From: Oscillospiraceae bacterium | GTDB lineage: Bacteria; Bacillota; Clostridia; Oscillospirales; Oscillospiraceae | Length of the DNA stretch: 64,000 bases | Reading direction: 5' to 3' | Assembly (NCBI GenBank): GCA_017622295.1 | Contig: JAGARK010000045.1 | Span: 62,001 to 126,000 of the forward strand | Shown here: in pieces, positions 24,385-33,080 of the stretch | Numbering within the stretch: the stretch's first letter is position 1 | How the letters are laid out: the number at the start of each line of letters is the position of its first letter | Translations under genes and position numbers: made by a program | Notes under the pieces: model-generated | What the model saw: the letters and a program-made list of their open reading frames with translations, nothing else | What the model was told of the DNA's origin: nothing | Database searches by the model: none

Positions 24385-25695
24385 ATGATCCAGGTTGATA
24401 TTTCCAATGTATGGGGCCCCATATCCCTGCCCGACCTGCTGGGCATCGAAAAAGAGGTCTTCGAGGCCCACCGGACCCTGGCCGAGGGCACCGGCGAAGG
24501 CGCCGAATACCGGGGCTGGCTGGACCTGCCCACCCGGGGGCCCTCCCCGGAAATCACCCGCATTCAGAAAGCCGCCGAAAAAATCCGCGCCGAATCCGAC
24601 GTATGCGTGGTTGTCGGCATTGGCGGAAGCTACCTGGGATCCAGGGCCGCCATTGAACTGCTCCAGGGCCCCAACCGCAACATTGGCCGGGCCAAAGGCG
24701 ATCCTCAGATCTTCTTCGCCGGCAACAGCCTGTCCACCCGCCACTGGAATGAGTTGACGGGGCTGCTGGAGGGAAAGGATTTCGACCTCATCGTCATCTC
24801 CAAATCCGGCACCACCACCGAGCCCGCCATCGCCTTCCGGGGCCTGCGCTGGATGCTGGAGCGGCGCTACGGCACCGACGGCGCAGGCAGCCGCATCTAT
24901 GCCATCACCGATCCCTGCTCCGGAGCTCTGCGCCAAATGGCCACCGAAAAGGGTTGGGAATCCTTTGTGATCCCGCCTGCCGCCGGCGGCCGGTTCTCCG
25001 TGCTGACCGCTGTGGGTCTGCTGCCCATGGCCGTAGCCGGCATCGACATCATGCAGGTCCTCTGCGGCGCCATGGACGCCAAAGAAAGCTATGATATGTA
25101 TTCCTTCGAAAACCCCGTTTGGCTGTATGCCGCAGTCCGGAACCTGATGTACCGTAAGGGCAAGACCATTGAACTCTTTGAATCCTTCGAGCCGGGCTTC
25201 CGGGCCTTCGGCCTCTGGTGGCAGCAGCTTTTCGGCGAGTCCGAGGGCAAGGACGGGAAGGGCCTCTTCCCCGCCACAGCGGAACTCACCGCCGACCTGC
25301 ACTCTTTGGGGCAGCTGATCCAGCAGGGACAGCGCAACCTCTTCGAAACCATGGTCCGCTTCGACGCCCCCGATAAGAAGATGACCATCATGGGCGATGT
25401 CCAGAATCTGGACGGGCTGAACTATCTGGAGGGCAAAACGCTGGACTTCGTGGACGAGCAGGCATATCTCGGCACCGTGGCTGCCCACTGCGACGGCGGC
25501 GTGCCGGTGATCACCATGGACTGCGGCGAACTGACGGCACGCACAGTGGGCGAGCTTTTCTACTTCCTGGAGCTCAGCTGCGGTATTTCCGCCTATATTC
25601 TGGGCGTCAACCCCTTCAACCAGCCCGGTGTGGAGCTGTATAAGCGCAATATGTTCGAACTGCTGGGCAAGCCCGGCTACGAAATCAAGAATTGA
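24385..25695 (+). CDS. pgi: Glucose-6-phosphate isomerase
   Basis: This 436-residue enzyme interconverts glucose 6-phosphate and fructose 6-phosphate. Visible family features are VVVGIGGSYLGSRAAIELL, VISKSGTTTEPAIAFR (phosphate-binding SIS site), the FSVLTAVGLLPMAVAGI stretch and the C-terminal QPGVELYKRNMFELLG with the conserved Lys. It is of the short bacterial type of about 440-450 residues. Start: ATG preceded by a weak GGAAAGGACG. It is encoded divergently from the glucokinase. Confidence 0.95.
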   Translation: MIQVDISNVWGPISLPDLLGIEKEVFEAHRTLAEGTGEGAEYRGWLDLPTRGPSPEITRIQKAAEKIRAESDVCVVVGIGGSYLGSRAAIELLQGPNRNIGRAKGDPQIFFAGNSLSTRHWNELTGLLEGKDFDLIVISKSGTTTEPAIAFRGLRWMLERRYGTDGAGSRIYAITDPCSGALRQMATEKGWESFVIPPAAGGRFSVLTAVGLLPMAVAGIDIMQVLCGAMDAKESYDMYSFENPVWLYAAVRNLMYRKGKTIELFESFEPGFRAFGLWWQQLFGESEGKDGKGLFPATAELTADLHSLGQLIQQGQRNLFETMVRFDAPDKKMTIMGDVQNLDGLNYLEGKTLDFVDEQAYLGTVAAHCDGGVPVITMDCGELTARTVGELFYFLELSCGISAYILGVNPFNQPGVELYKRNMFELLGKPGYEIKN

Positions 25696-25765
25696 AATCT
25701 GTACGCGCTACGTAGACATTTCCGCTCATCAAATGATTTTCTTTTGCATTTTCACAAAAAAGGTG

Positions 25766-25794
25766 TTGCAAAATCGATGGTAAGCTGGTAGAAT
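25766..25794 (+). promoter_or_regulatory. Sigma-A promoter of the small P-loop gene
   Basis: TTGCAA, 17 bases and TAGAAT, about 45 bases before the start. Confidence 0.7.
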
Positions 25795-25839
25795 GTCCAT
25801 ACAGATAAAATCTGTGGTATAGCAAAGGAGGAAATTCCG

Positions 25840-26259
25840 ATGATTCATGTAATTATGGGCCTGAAGGGCTCCGGTAAGACTAAGAGAATGCTGGATGATC
25901 TGCACCAGACCGTGGCCAACGCCGCCGGTGACGTGGTTTGCATTGAGTACGGCAAGACTCTGACCTATGATGTTAACTATCGCGTTCGTCTGGTTGACGC
26001 AAAGGAATACGGCATCAACAACGTTGATATGCTCAAGGGCTTCCTGAGCGGCCTGCACGCCGGCAACTTCGATATCACTCATGTTTACGTTGACAACCTG
26101 TACCGCACCATCGGCAAGCCCATGGGCGCCGGTATGGATGCATGTGACGAGTTCTTGGCATGGGCTGCCAAGTTCACCGAAGTCAACAACATGGAGCTGA
26201 CCTTCACTCTGTCCGAGGATCCCGCAAACGCTTCCGAGGAAATGAAGAAGTACCTGTAA
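25840..26259 (+). CDS. Small P-loop NTP-binding protein of unknown function
   Basis: This 139-residue cytosolic protein opens with a Walker A loop at residues 7-14 (GLKGSGKT). A hydrophobic strand ending in Asp (ITHVYVDNLYRTIG) may be Walker B. The end of the protein is LTFTLSEDPANASEEMKKYL. I do not recognise a named family. The short length suggests a nucleotide-binding switch or accessory ATPase. Codon choice (GTT, GAC, AAC, CGT) resembles that of the tRNA synthetase genes in this window rather than its direct neighbours, hinting at high expression. A good promoter, an AGGAGG site and a strong terminator make it a tidy single-gene unit. Confidence 0.7.
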   Translation: MIHVIMGLKGSGKTKRMLDDLHQTVANAAGDVVCIEYGKTLTYDVNYRVRLVDAKEYGINNVDMLKGFLSGLHAGNFDITHVYVDNLYRTIGKPMGAGMDACDEFLAWAAKFTEVNNMELTFTLSEDPANASEEMKKYL

Positions 26260-26285
26260 TCCGCGCACCACATATTTTACATCAG

Positions 26286-26320
26286 ACACCGCCGCAGAAA
26301 TCTGCGGCGGTGTTTTTTTG
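26286..26320 (+). terminator. Intrinsic terminator after the P-loop gene
   Basis: ACACCGCCGCAGA and TCTGCGGCGGTGT with an AA loop, followed by TTTTTT. Confidence 0.9.
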
Positions 26321-26322
26321 TG

Positions 26323-26350
26323 TTGCATATTATATTTATTTGTATATAAT
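26323..26350 (+). promoter_or_regulatory. Sigma-A promoter of the MATE exporter gene
   Basis: TTGCAT, 16 bases and TATAAT. Repeat copy C lies between this promoter and the gene. Confidence 0.6.
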
Positions 26351-26371
26351 GGTAGAATATCGAAATGTGTA

Positions 26372-26434
26372 GCAGAATGTAAAATTGAATTTTGCATTCT
26401 GCGGCCTTCGGCAGCACGCCAAACTGCAATTTGA
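26372..26434 (+). repeat. Dispersed repeat, copy C (right half only)
   Basis: TGCATTCTGCGGCCTTCGG followed by CAGCACGCCAAACTGCAATTTGAA matches the right end of copy A almost base for base. The left terminus is missing. Confidence 0.7.
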
Positions 26435-26454
26435 ATCTTACAAGGAGCAAAACC

Positions 26455-27837
26455 ATGAATCAGAATCCTTTGACGGAAAATAAAATGGGTGTAATGCCCG
26501 TGGGTAAGCTTTTGTTCAACATGGCCCTGCCCATGATCCTTTCCATGCTGGTCCAGGCGCTGTACAATGTGGTGGACAGCGTGTATGTCTCCCGGGTGTC
26601 CGAAAACGCCGTCACCGCCCTGAGCCTGGCCTTCCCCATCCAGAATATCCAGATCGGTCTGGCCGTAGGCATCGGCGTGGGCGTCAACTCCCTGCTGAGC
26701 AAATCCCTGGGCGAAAAGAATCCGGAAATGACCAACCGCTCCGCAGGCAACGGCGTTTTCCTGAGCCTGGTGTGTATCGCCGCCGTCATGCTCTTCGGCC
26801 TGTTCGGCGTGGAGCCTTACTACCAAATGCAGCATACCTCCGCCGAAACCGCCGCCGCAGGCATCGCCTATTCCCGCATCTGCTGCGTCTTCACCCTGGG
26901 CGTATTCTTTGAGATCCTCTTCGAGCGTCTGCTTCAGGCCACCGGCCGGACCTTCCACACCATGATCACCCAGGGCGTCGGCGCTGTGGCAAACATCGTG
27001 CTGGACCCCGTGTTTATTTTCGGCGTGGAAGCCCTGCGCATCCCTGCCATGGGCGCAGCAGGCGCCGCCGTGGCCACGGTCATCGGTCAGTGGTTGGCTG
27101 CCGCGCTGGCACTGGTGTTCAATCTGAAGTTTAACCCCGACGTCAAACTGAGCGTGAAATACCTGAAGCCCGTTTCCGCCGCCGTTCGCCCCATCCTGAC
27201 GGTGGGCGTGCCCTCTGCCATCATGAACGGCATCGGCTCTGTCACCAATTTCACCATGAACCAGATCCTGCTGAGCTTCCAGACCCTTGGCGAAACCGCT
27301 GCAGGCGTTTTTGGCATCTATTTTAAGCTCCAGAGCTTCTTCTTCATGCCCCTGTTCGGTATCAACAACGCCGCCATTTCCATCGTCGCCTACAACTTCG
27401 GCGCACGGAAACCCAAGCGCATCACCGGTGTTCTGAAAGTGGCCTGCGCCGCAGCTCTGGGTCTGATGACCGCCGGCTTCCTGGCCTTCCAGCTGATTCC
27501 CGAGGTGCTGCTGGGATTGTTCAATCCCTCCGACGCTTTCCTGGAAATCGGCTGCGCCGCCCTGCGGACCATCAGCTGGCACTTCCCCATCGCCGCCTTC
27601 TGCATCGTGCTCAACTCCAGCTTCCAGGCTCTGGGCAACGGCATCTACGCCACCATCGTTGCCCTTTTCCGTCAGCTTATCGCCCTGCTGCCCGCCGCAT
27701 ACCTGCTGAGTCTGAGCGGAGATGTGAACAATGTCTGGTGGGCCTTCTGCATTGCCGAAGGCGTCAGCGCCATGACCTGCCTGTTCTTCTACACCCGCAT
27801 CTACCGCCAGAAGGTCAAGCCTCTGTTCGACAACTGA
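26455..27837 (+). CDS. MATE family efflux transporter
   Basis: This 460-residue protein with about 12 membrane helices belongs to the NorM/DinF multidrug and toxin extrusion family, which exports cations against proton or sodium flow. Typical features are LLFNMALPMILSMLVQALYNVVDSVYVSR at the start of the first helix pair, ALSLAFPIQNIQIG, and the repeated half PILTVGVPSAIMNGIGSVTNF with QSFFFMPLFGINNAAISIVAYNFGARK. The start ATG is the one after AAGGAGCAAAACC, which lies just past repeat copy C. The substrate is unknown. Confidence 0.92.
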   Translation: MNQNPLTENKMGVMPVGKLLFNMALPMILSMLVQALYNVVDSVYVSRVSENAVTALSLAFPIQNIQIGLAVGIGVGVNSLLSKSLGEKNPEMTNRSAGNGVFLSLVCIAAVMLFGLFGVEPYYQMQHTSAETAAAGIAYSRICCVFTLGVFFEILFERLLQATGRTFHTMITQGVGAVANIVLDPVFIFGVEALRIPAMGAAGAAVATVIGQWLAAALALVFNLKFNPDVKLSVKYLKPVSAAVRPILTVGVPSAIMNGIGSVTNFTMNQILLSFQTLGETAAGVFGIYFKLQSFFFMPLFGINNAAISIVAYNFGARKPKRITGVLKVACAAALGLMTAGFLAFQLIPEVLLGLFNPSDAFLEIGCAALRTISWHFPIAAFCIVLNSSFQALGNGIYATIVALFRQLIALLPAAYLLSLSGDVNNVWWAFCIAEGVSAMTCLFFYTRIYRQKVKPLFDN

Positions 27838-27842
27838 TATTC

Positions 27843-27872
27843 AAGCCCGGAATTTACGTTCCGGGCTTTTTT
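27843..27872 (+). terminator. Intrinsic terminator after the MATE gene
   Basis: AAGCCCGGAA and TTCCGGGCTT with a short loop, followed by TTTT. Confidence 0.85.
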
Positions 27873-27951
27873 ATGCCCAAACCGCCCTGCCGGGTGGTTT
27901 TTCTGTATATTCGGCACATTTTGCGGAAAGCTATCGGCGGAGGGATGCCAT

Positions 27952-28056
27952 ATGAAAGAAAAAGAAGAAGAACAGAAGCCCGTCCCCTGGGAAGCGGCAG
28001 ATCCCAAGCTGCCCATCATCCAGTCGGGACATTTCGAAAACCGGAAGCAGTTCTGA
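27952..28056 (+). CDS. 34-residue charged peptide, unknown
   Basis: A small frame with a good ribosome site (GGAGGGATGCCAT before the ATG) encodes a highly charged N-terminal stretch (KEKEEEQK) followed by PVPWEAADPKLPIIQSGHF. It stops seven bases before repeat copy D. I recognise no family. It may be an intact small protein or the start of a longer gene cut by the repeat. An overlapping +1 frame beginning two codons earlier is longer but runs through the repeat and has no protein-like character. It lies directly upstream of the eut genes. Confidence 0.4.
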   Translation: MKEKEEEQKPVPWEAADPKLPIIQSGHFENRKQF

Positions 28057-28062
28057 AAGAGG

Positions 28063-28155
28063 AATTGCAGTTTATCGTTCTGTTATGCACTGCACCTATG
28101 CCTTCCCCCGGGGGAAGCCCAGGGCCCTCCCGCGCCAGTTCGATAAACTGCAATT
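28063..28155 (+). repeat. Dispersed repeat, copy D (perfect 15-base termini)
   Basis: AATTGCAGTTTATCG at the left and CGATAAACTGCAATT at the right are exact inverse complements. The 63-base core is different from copy A and contains CTTCCCCCGGGGGAAG, shared with copy G. Confidence 0.85.
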
Positions 28156-28183
28156 TGAAATCCGCTGCAATTACATACATGAT
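28155..28183 (+). promoter_or_regulatory. Weak promoter candidate before eutG
   Basis: TTGAAA, 17 bases and CATGAT. The -35 hexamer would be formed by the outer end of repeat copy D. This is the best match between the repeat and the gene, but the -10 is poor. Confidence 0.25.
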
Positions 28184-28229
28184 TTTAAATTCTTGGGAAA
28201 TACTAGCCGTGAAAAGGCGGTGACAAGCA

Positions 28230-29312
28230 GTGGATGAATTTGTATGCACAACGAAAATTATTTCTGGTCCCGGAGCAGTGGAAAAGCTGGCGGATTTCGG
28301 GGCCCGGCGGGTATTTCTGGTGACGGACCCCTTCTTTTTCAAAAACGGCACTGCTGCCCGGGTGGCGGCAGCAGCGAAGGCAGAGCAGATAGAGATCTTT
28401 CACGACGTAAAGCCAGACCCATCGGTGGAGCTGGCGGCTGAGGGCACAGCGAAGCTGCGCTCCTTCGGTCCGGATCTGATCGTGGCCCTGGGGGGTGGCA
28501 GCGCCATGGACTGCGCCAAGGCCATGGCTTTTTTCTCGAAGGGGAATGCAAAACTGATAGCCATCCCCACCACCTCCGGCTCCGGATCGGAAGTGACAGA
28601 TTTTGCCATTCTGACCCACAACAAGGTCAAGCATCCCCTGGTAGACAGGCGGCTGCGGCCCGACGCGGCGATCCTGGACAGCGATTTGCTGGAAGAGCTT
28701 CCCCCCAGCCTTGTAGCGGATGCGGGATTTGATGTGCTGGCCCACGCGGTGGAGGCCTATGTTGCCACCGGGGCCGGAGTCTTCACCGACGCCCTTGCCC
28801 GGGAGGCCTTCGGACGGGCCTACGGTGCCCTGCCCGCCTCCTTCGCCGGACGCAAAGAGGTGCGGCTGACCGTCCATCAGGCGGCGACTATGGCAGGAAT
28901 GGCCTTCACCCAGGCGGGACTGGGGCTGTGCCACGCCATGGCCCACGCTCTGGGCGGGCTGTTCCACATCCCCCACGGGCGGCTGAACGCCATTCTGCTT
29001 CCCAGTGTAGTGGCCTGCAATGCCCATGTAGCCGGGAAAAAATATGGAGATCTTGCCCGAAGCGCCGGAATGGGCGGCAGCGCGGATACCATCGCCGTTC
29101 GGAATCTGAAAAATAATCTGATCCGGCTGCGCCGGGAACTGAAGCTGCCGGAGACCCTGGCCCAGGCGGGGGTGGCGCCCAGCGCCGTGTGGAGTGCCGC
29201 CGGTGAGATCGTGGCTGCAACCCTTGCCGATCCCTGCTGCAAGACGAACCCCATGGCAGTGGAGGATTTTCTGGTGAGGCGGATTCTGGAGGAGGTCACC
29301 GGCCGTGTCTGA
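28230..29312 (+). CDS. eutG: Iron-containing alcohol dehydrogenase, EutG type
   Basis: This 360-residue member of the group III (iron-dependent) alcohol dehydrogenases reduces acetaldehyde to ethanol with NADH, recycling cofactor inside the ethanolamine compartment. NAD-binding glycine run ALGGGSAMDCAKA, PTTSGSGSEVTDFAIL and the metal-ligand segments DVLAHAVEAY and HAMAHALGGLFHIPHG are all present. The start is taken as GTG, three bases before an in-frame ATG, with GGCGGTG upstream; either codon gives nearly the same protein. It overlaps eutA by eight bases, so the assignment to the Eut pathway rests on context. Confidence 0.9.
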   Translation: MDEFVCTTKIISGPGAVEKLADFGARRVFLVTDPFFFKNGTAARVAAAAKAEQIEIFHDVKPDPSVELAAEGTAKLRSFGPDLIVALGGGSAMDCAKAMAFFSKGNAKLIAIPTTSGSGSEVTDFAILTHNKVKHPLVDRRLRPDAAILDSDLLEELPPSLVADAGFDVLAHAVEAYVATGAGVFTDALAREAFGRAYGALPASFAGRKEVRLTVHQAATMAGMAFTQAGLGLCHAMAHALGGLFHIPHGRLNAILLPSVVACNAHVAGKKYGDLARSAGMGGSADTIAVRNLKNNLIRLRRELKLPETLAQAGVAPSAVWSAAGEIVAATLADPCCKTNPMAVEDFLVRRILEEVTGRV

Positions 29313-30624
29313 AACCCTCATCAGCGTGGGACTGGACGTGGGGACCACCTCCACCCAGATGATTTTATCGGAACTGGTGATCGAAAACCGCGCCGGAAGC
29401 TTCGCGGTACCGGAGCTGGAAATTGAAAGCCGGAGAATCCTGTACAAAAGCCCCGTGCATTTCACGCCGCTGCTGCAGGACGAATTGGTAGATGGCGACG
29501 CACTGCGAAGGATCGTAGATGCGGAATATGCAGCGGCGGGCATTCCCAAGAAGGACGTGGGCACCGGCGCCATCATCATCACCGGGGAGACCTCCCGGAA
29601 GGAGAATGCCCGGGCCGTACTGCATGCCCTGTCGGACTTTGCCGGGGACTTTGTGGTGGCCACAGCAGGGCCGGATCTGGAAAGTGTGCTGGCAGCGAAG
29701 GGCGCCGGGGCAGTGGAGCATTCCGCGAAAACCGGGAAAACGGTGCTCCACATGGATATCGGCGGTGGAACAAGCAATCTGGCGCTGATCGAAGACGGAA
29801 AAATCACAGCCACGAGCTGCCTGAACATCGGCGGGCGGCTGCTGAAAATCGCCCCCGACGGCCGGCTGACCTATGTCTCGCCGGTTCTGGATAGATTATT
29901 TTCTAAGCAAGTCGGAGATTATGTAAACCAGAGAGGAGTTCTGGAACTGGCCCGAACGCTGGTGCAGGCACTGGAAATGGCCGCAGGACTGCGGGAGGGG
30001 GCGGAATTACTCCACAAGCTGGTGACCAGGGAAGCCGGATCTTTGGAAGCGCCGTCCAATGTGGTACTTTCCTTCTCCGGAGGGGTGGCGGACTGCATCG
30101 AAACACAGCAGCCCTGGCTGGCCTTCGGGGATTTGGGACCGGAGCTGGGTCTGGCCATCCGGGAGAGCAGACTCTGTCAGGGCGAGTATATTCTGGGCCA
30201 GGAGACCATCCGGGCCACGGTCATCGGTGCCGGGTGTCACAGCGCACAGCTGTCCGGCAGCACCGTATTCCACCAGAATGTGGATTTCCCCCTAAAAAAT
30301 CTGCCGGTGGTGGAATCGGTGGATGCTTTGACGCGGCTGGATGGGCCGGGGGTGCTGGTAGTGCCGGGAGAGGCTATGGATTTTGCCGGAATCCGGGATC
30401 TGGCAAAAAACTTAACGGCCTCGATAAAGGCACCGGTATATGTGGCGACATCCGGGGATATGGCCAAGGCCCTGGGCCAGGCCCTTGCCCTGAGGCTGGG
30501 AACGGACGTGAAAATCCTCTGCATCGACCGGGTTCGGCTGAAAGAGGGGGACTATCTGGATGTGGGCGCCCCCATAGGCCCCGCCCTGCCGGTGGTTGTG
30601 AAGACGCTTATTTTTAACCGCTAA
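29305..30624 (+). CDS. eutA: Ethanolamine ammonia-lyase reactivating factor EutA
   Basis: EutA is a 439-residue actin-fold ATPase that exchanges damaged cobalamin in ethanolamine ammonia-lyase for fresh cofactor. Visible signs are the N-terminal phosphate loop GLDVGTTSTQMIL, the central MDIGGGTSNLALIEDGKI (second phosphate loop), FSGGVADCIE, and VIGAGCHSAQLSGSTVF. The start is a GTG within the end of eutG. The stop codon TAA forms the first bases of repeat copy E. Confidence 0.94.
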   Translation: MSETLISVGLDVGTTSTQMILSELVIENRAGSFAVPELEIESRRILYKSPVHFTPLLQDELVDGDALRRIVDAEYAAAGIPKKDVGTGAIIITGETSRKENARAVLHALSDFAGDFVVATAGPDLESVLAAKGAGAVEHSAKTGKTVLHMDIGGGTSNLALIEDGKITATSCLNIGGRLLKIAPDGRLTYVSPVLDRLFSKQVGDYVNQRGVLELARTLVQALEMAAGLREGAELLHKLVTREAGSLEAPSNVVLSFSGGVADCIETQQPWLAFGDLGPELGLAIRESRLCQGEYILGQETIRATVIGAGCHSAQLSGSTVFHQNVDFPLKNLPVVESVDALTRLDGPGVLVVPGEAMDFAGIRDLAKNLTASIKAPVYVATSGDMAKALGQALALRLGTDVKILCIDRVRLKEGDYLDVGAPIGPALPVVVKTLIFNR

Positions 30625-30778
30625 ATTACAGTTCATCGTTCTGTCCGCACCTTCACATGGCTCTCCCAGAGGGAGAGCTGGCACGCCGTAGGCGTGACTG
30701 AGAGGGCCCTCTCCGCCCCTTCGGGGCACCTCTCCCATAGGGAGAGGCGAGGTTACGCTGTGCGATAACCTGTAATTT
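30623..30778 (+). repeat. Dispersed repeat, copy E (between eutA and eutB)
   Basis: Left end AAATTACAGTTCATCG, right end CGATAACCTGTAATTT. The core has hairpins such as GGCTCTCCC-AGA-GGGAGAGCT and GGCACGCC-GTA-GGCGTG, unlike the other copies. The first bases overlap the eutA stop codon. Confidence 0.85.
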
Positions 30779-30794
30779 GAAGAAGGGAGACCAT

Positions 30795-32159
30795 ATGAAA
30801 CTACGAACCACATTATTGGGAAAAACATATTTATTCAAGGATCTGAAGGAAGTGCTTGCCAAGGCCAATGAGGAGAAGACCGGTGACCGGCTGGCAGGCC
30901 TGGCAGCCGAAACCGCCCAGGAGCGCATCGCCGCCAAGGTGGTTCTTTCCGCCGTAACCCTGGGGGATCTGCGGGAGAATCCCGCGGTGCCCTACGAAAA
31001 AGACGAAGTGACCCGAATTATTCAGGATGATGTAAATGAAAAGGTTTACACAAAAATCCGAAACTGGACGGTCAGCGACCTGCGGGAATGGATCCTCAGC
31101 GAAACCACCACCGGCGCAGACATCGCCAAAATCAGCCGGGGGCTGACCTCCGAAATGGTAGCGGCAGTGGCGAAGCTCATGAGCAATCTGGATCTCATCT
31201 ATGCCGCAAACAAGATCACCGTCACCGCCCACTGCAACACCACCATCGGTCTGCCGGGGACCCTGTCCTGCAGATTGCAGCCCAACCACACCACCGATGA
31301 TCCGGAGGGTATCACCGCCTCCACGCTGGAGGGTCTCAGCTTCGGCGCCGGCGACGCCGTCATCGGCCTGAATCCGGTGACGGATTCCCCGGAGCAGGTA
31401 GGCAAGGTGCTTCGGCGGTTCCAGGAGATCAAGGAGCATTGGGAAATTCCCACCCAGATCTGCGTATTGGCTCACGTCACCGCCCAGATGAAGGCCGTCC
31501 GGGCCGGGGCGCCCTGCGATCTGATCTTCCAGTCCATCGCAGGCAGCGAGGCAGGCAACGCGGCCTTCGGCTTCAATGCTGCCACCATCGCGGAAGCCCG
31601 GGATCTGCTGCTCCACGAGGGCACTGCGCAGGGGCCCAACGTGATGTATTTTGAAACGGGCCAGGGTTCGGAGCTTTCCTCCAACGCCCATCACGGCACC
31701 GATCAGGTAACCATGGAGGCCCGGTGCTACGGCTTTGCCAAGCGGTTCCAGCCCTTCCTCGTCAACACCGTGGTTGGCTTCATCGGGCCGGAGTATCTGT
31801 ATGATGCCCGGCAGGTGACGAGAGCGGGCCTCGAGGATCACTTCATGGGCAAGCTGACGGGCATTTCCATGGGCTGCGACTGCTGCTACACCAATCACAT
31901 GAAGGCAGATCAGAATGACATTGAGAATCTGGCCGCCCTTCTGACCATGGCCGGGTGCAATTACTTCATGGGCATCCCCCATGGCGATGACATCATGCTC
32001 AATTACCAGACCACGGGCTTCCGGGAAACGGCAGCGCTGCGGGAACTGACGGGCAAGACAGCTATTCCCGAATTCCAGCGGTGGCTGGAAAAGATGGGCT
32101 TTGTGGAGAACGGAAAGCTGACAGCCAAGGCTGGCGATGGATCCAGTCTGCTGTTTTAA
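30795..32159 (+). CDS. eutB: Ethanolamine ammonia-lyase large subunit EutB
   Basis: EutB (454 residues) is the catalytic TIM-barrel subunit of adenosylcobalamin-dependent ethanolamine ammonia-lyase, producing acetaldehyde and ammonia. Signature segments are TLGDLRENPAVPYEKDEVTRII, CNTTIGLPGTLSCRLQPNHTTDDPEG, YFETGQGSELSSNAHHGTDQ with substrate and cofactor contacts, and GCDCCYTNHMKADQND. Length is usual for the family. The ATG after AGAAGGGAGACCAT was chosen over an upstream TTG. It follows repeat copy E and is 12 bases before eutC. Confidence 0.97.
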   Translation: MKLRTTLLGKTYLFKDLKEVLAKANEEKTGDRLAGLAAETAQERIAAKVVLSAVTLGDLRENPAVPYEKDEVTRIIQDDVNEKVYTKIRNWTVSDLREWILSETTTGADIAKISRGLTSEMVAAVAKLMSNLDLIYAANKITVTAHCNTTIGLPGTLSCRLQPNHTTDDPEGITASTLEGLSFGAGDAVIGLNPVTDSPEQVGKVLRRFQEIKEHWEIPTQICVLAHVTAQMKAVRAGAPCDLIFQSIAGSEAGNAAFGFNAATIAEARDLLLHEGTAQGPNVMYFETGQGSELSSNAHHGTDQVTMEARCYGFAKRFQPFLVNTVVGFIGPEYLYDARQVTRAGLEDHFMGKLTGISMGCDCCYTNHMKADQNDIENLAALLTMAGCNYFMGIPHGDDIMLNYQTTGFRETAALRELTGKTAIPEFQRWLEKMGFVENGKLTAKAGDGSSLLF

Positions 32160-32171
32160 GGGAGTGACGGG

Positions 32172-33080
32172 ATGAACAAAGAAGAATTAACCGCCATGGT
32201 GGCGGAGATTTTACAGGGAATGGGCCGGGAGCCGGCGGTGAAGGGTTCCGATTACCGCAATACCGCCCCGGAACCCACAAAGAAAGACTGCGGCTACACC
32301 GACGGGGACTTCGTTCCGGATGTGACGACGTTGGATCTTCGCAAGCTCTATCTGACGGAAAACGCCGCAGATGCCGAGCGATTCAAGAAAATGAAACTGA
32401 AAACTCCCGCCCGCCTGGGCTGCGGCAAGGCGGGACCCCGGTATAAGACCCTGACCATGCTCCGCTTCCGGGCGGATCACGCGGCGGCTCAGGACGCGGT
32501 CTTTTCGGAAGTAGACACGGAGTTTGCCAAGGAAAACGACCTGCTGCCCACCAAGACCCGCTGTGACAGCAAGGATGAATACCTGACCCGGCCCGACCTG
32601 GGCCGCTGCTTCGATGAGCACAACGCCAAGGCCATCGCCGGTGTCATTGACCACCCTCCCAAGGTGCAGTTGGTGGTGGGCGACGGGCTTTCCTCCGCCG
32701 CAATCACCGCCAACGCCATGGACTGCCTGGCCGCCATCCGGGACGGTCTGAAGCTCAGAGGCACCGAGACTGGCAAGGCCATTTTCGTCAAGTACTGCCG
32801 CGTGGGCGCTGGGGACGCCATCGGAGACATCACCGGCTGCGAGCTGGTGTGTATGCTGGTGGGTGAGCGGCCCGGACTGGTGACGGACAAGAGCATGTCC
32901 GCCTATATCACCTACAAGCCCCGCACCGGGGTTCTGGAATCCAGCCGGACGGTGGTCAGCAACATCCACGCCCAGGGTACCCCCGCCGTGGAAGCCGGGG
33001 CTTATATCGCCGAGCTGATCGACACGATTCTCAAGCGAAAGGTATCCGGCGTGGGGCTTCATCTGGAGGCCACGTCATGA
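32172..33080 (+). CDS. eutC: Ethanolamine ammonia-lyase small subunit EutC
   Basis: EutC (302 residues) completes the cobalamin-binding site of ethanolamine ammonia-lyase. Family segments are TPARLGCGKAGPRYKTLTMLRFRADHAAAQDAV, DEYLTRPDLGRCF, VQLVVGDGLSSAAI and VCMLVGERPGLVTDKSMSAYITYKP. An N-terminal extension of about 60 residues carries a helix (EELTAMVAEILQGM) like the compartment-targeting peptides at the N termini of lumen enzymes (inference). The gene overlaps eutL by four bases (ATGA). Confidence 0.96.
   Translation: MNKEELTAMVAEILQGMGREPAVKGSDYRNTAPEPTKKDCGYTDGDFVPDVTTLDLRKLYLTENAADAERFKKMKLKTPARLGCGKAGPRYKTLTMLRFRADHAAAQDAVFSEVDTEFAKENDLLPTKTRCDSKDEYLTRPDLGRCFDEHNAKAIAGVIDHPPKVQLVVGDGLSSAAITANAMDCLAAIRDGLKLRGTETGKAIFVKYCRVGAGDAIGDITGCELVCMLVGERPGLVTDKSMSAYITYKPRTGVLESSRTVVSNIHAQGTPAVEAGAYIAELIDTILKRKVSGVGLHLEATS

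Noticed and set aside
27942..28223. Overlapping frame of about 92 codons upstream of eutG
   Set aside because: It has a basic, proline-rich composition and runs through repeat copy D. The other frame with the better-spaced ribosome site was kept as a tentative small gene.
28056..28230. Cobalamin riboswitch or ANTAR hairpins upstream of the eut genes
   Set aside because: I looked for the B12-box-like core and paired hexaloop hairpins in all eut spacers and saw neither. Only repeat elements are present.
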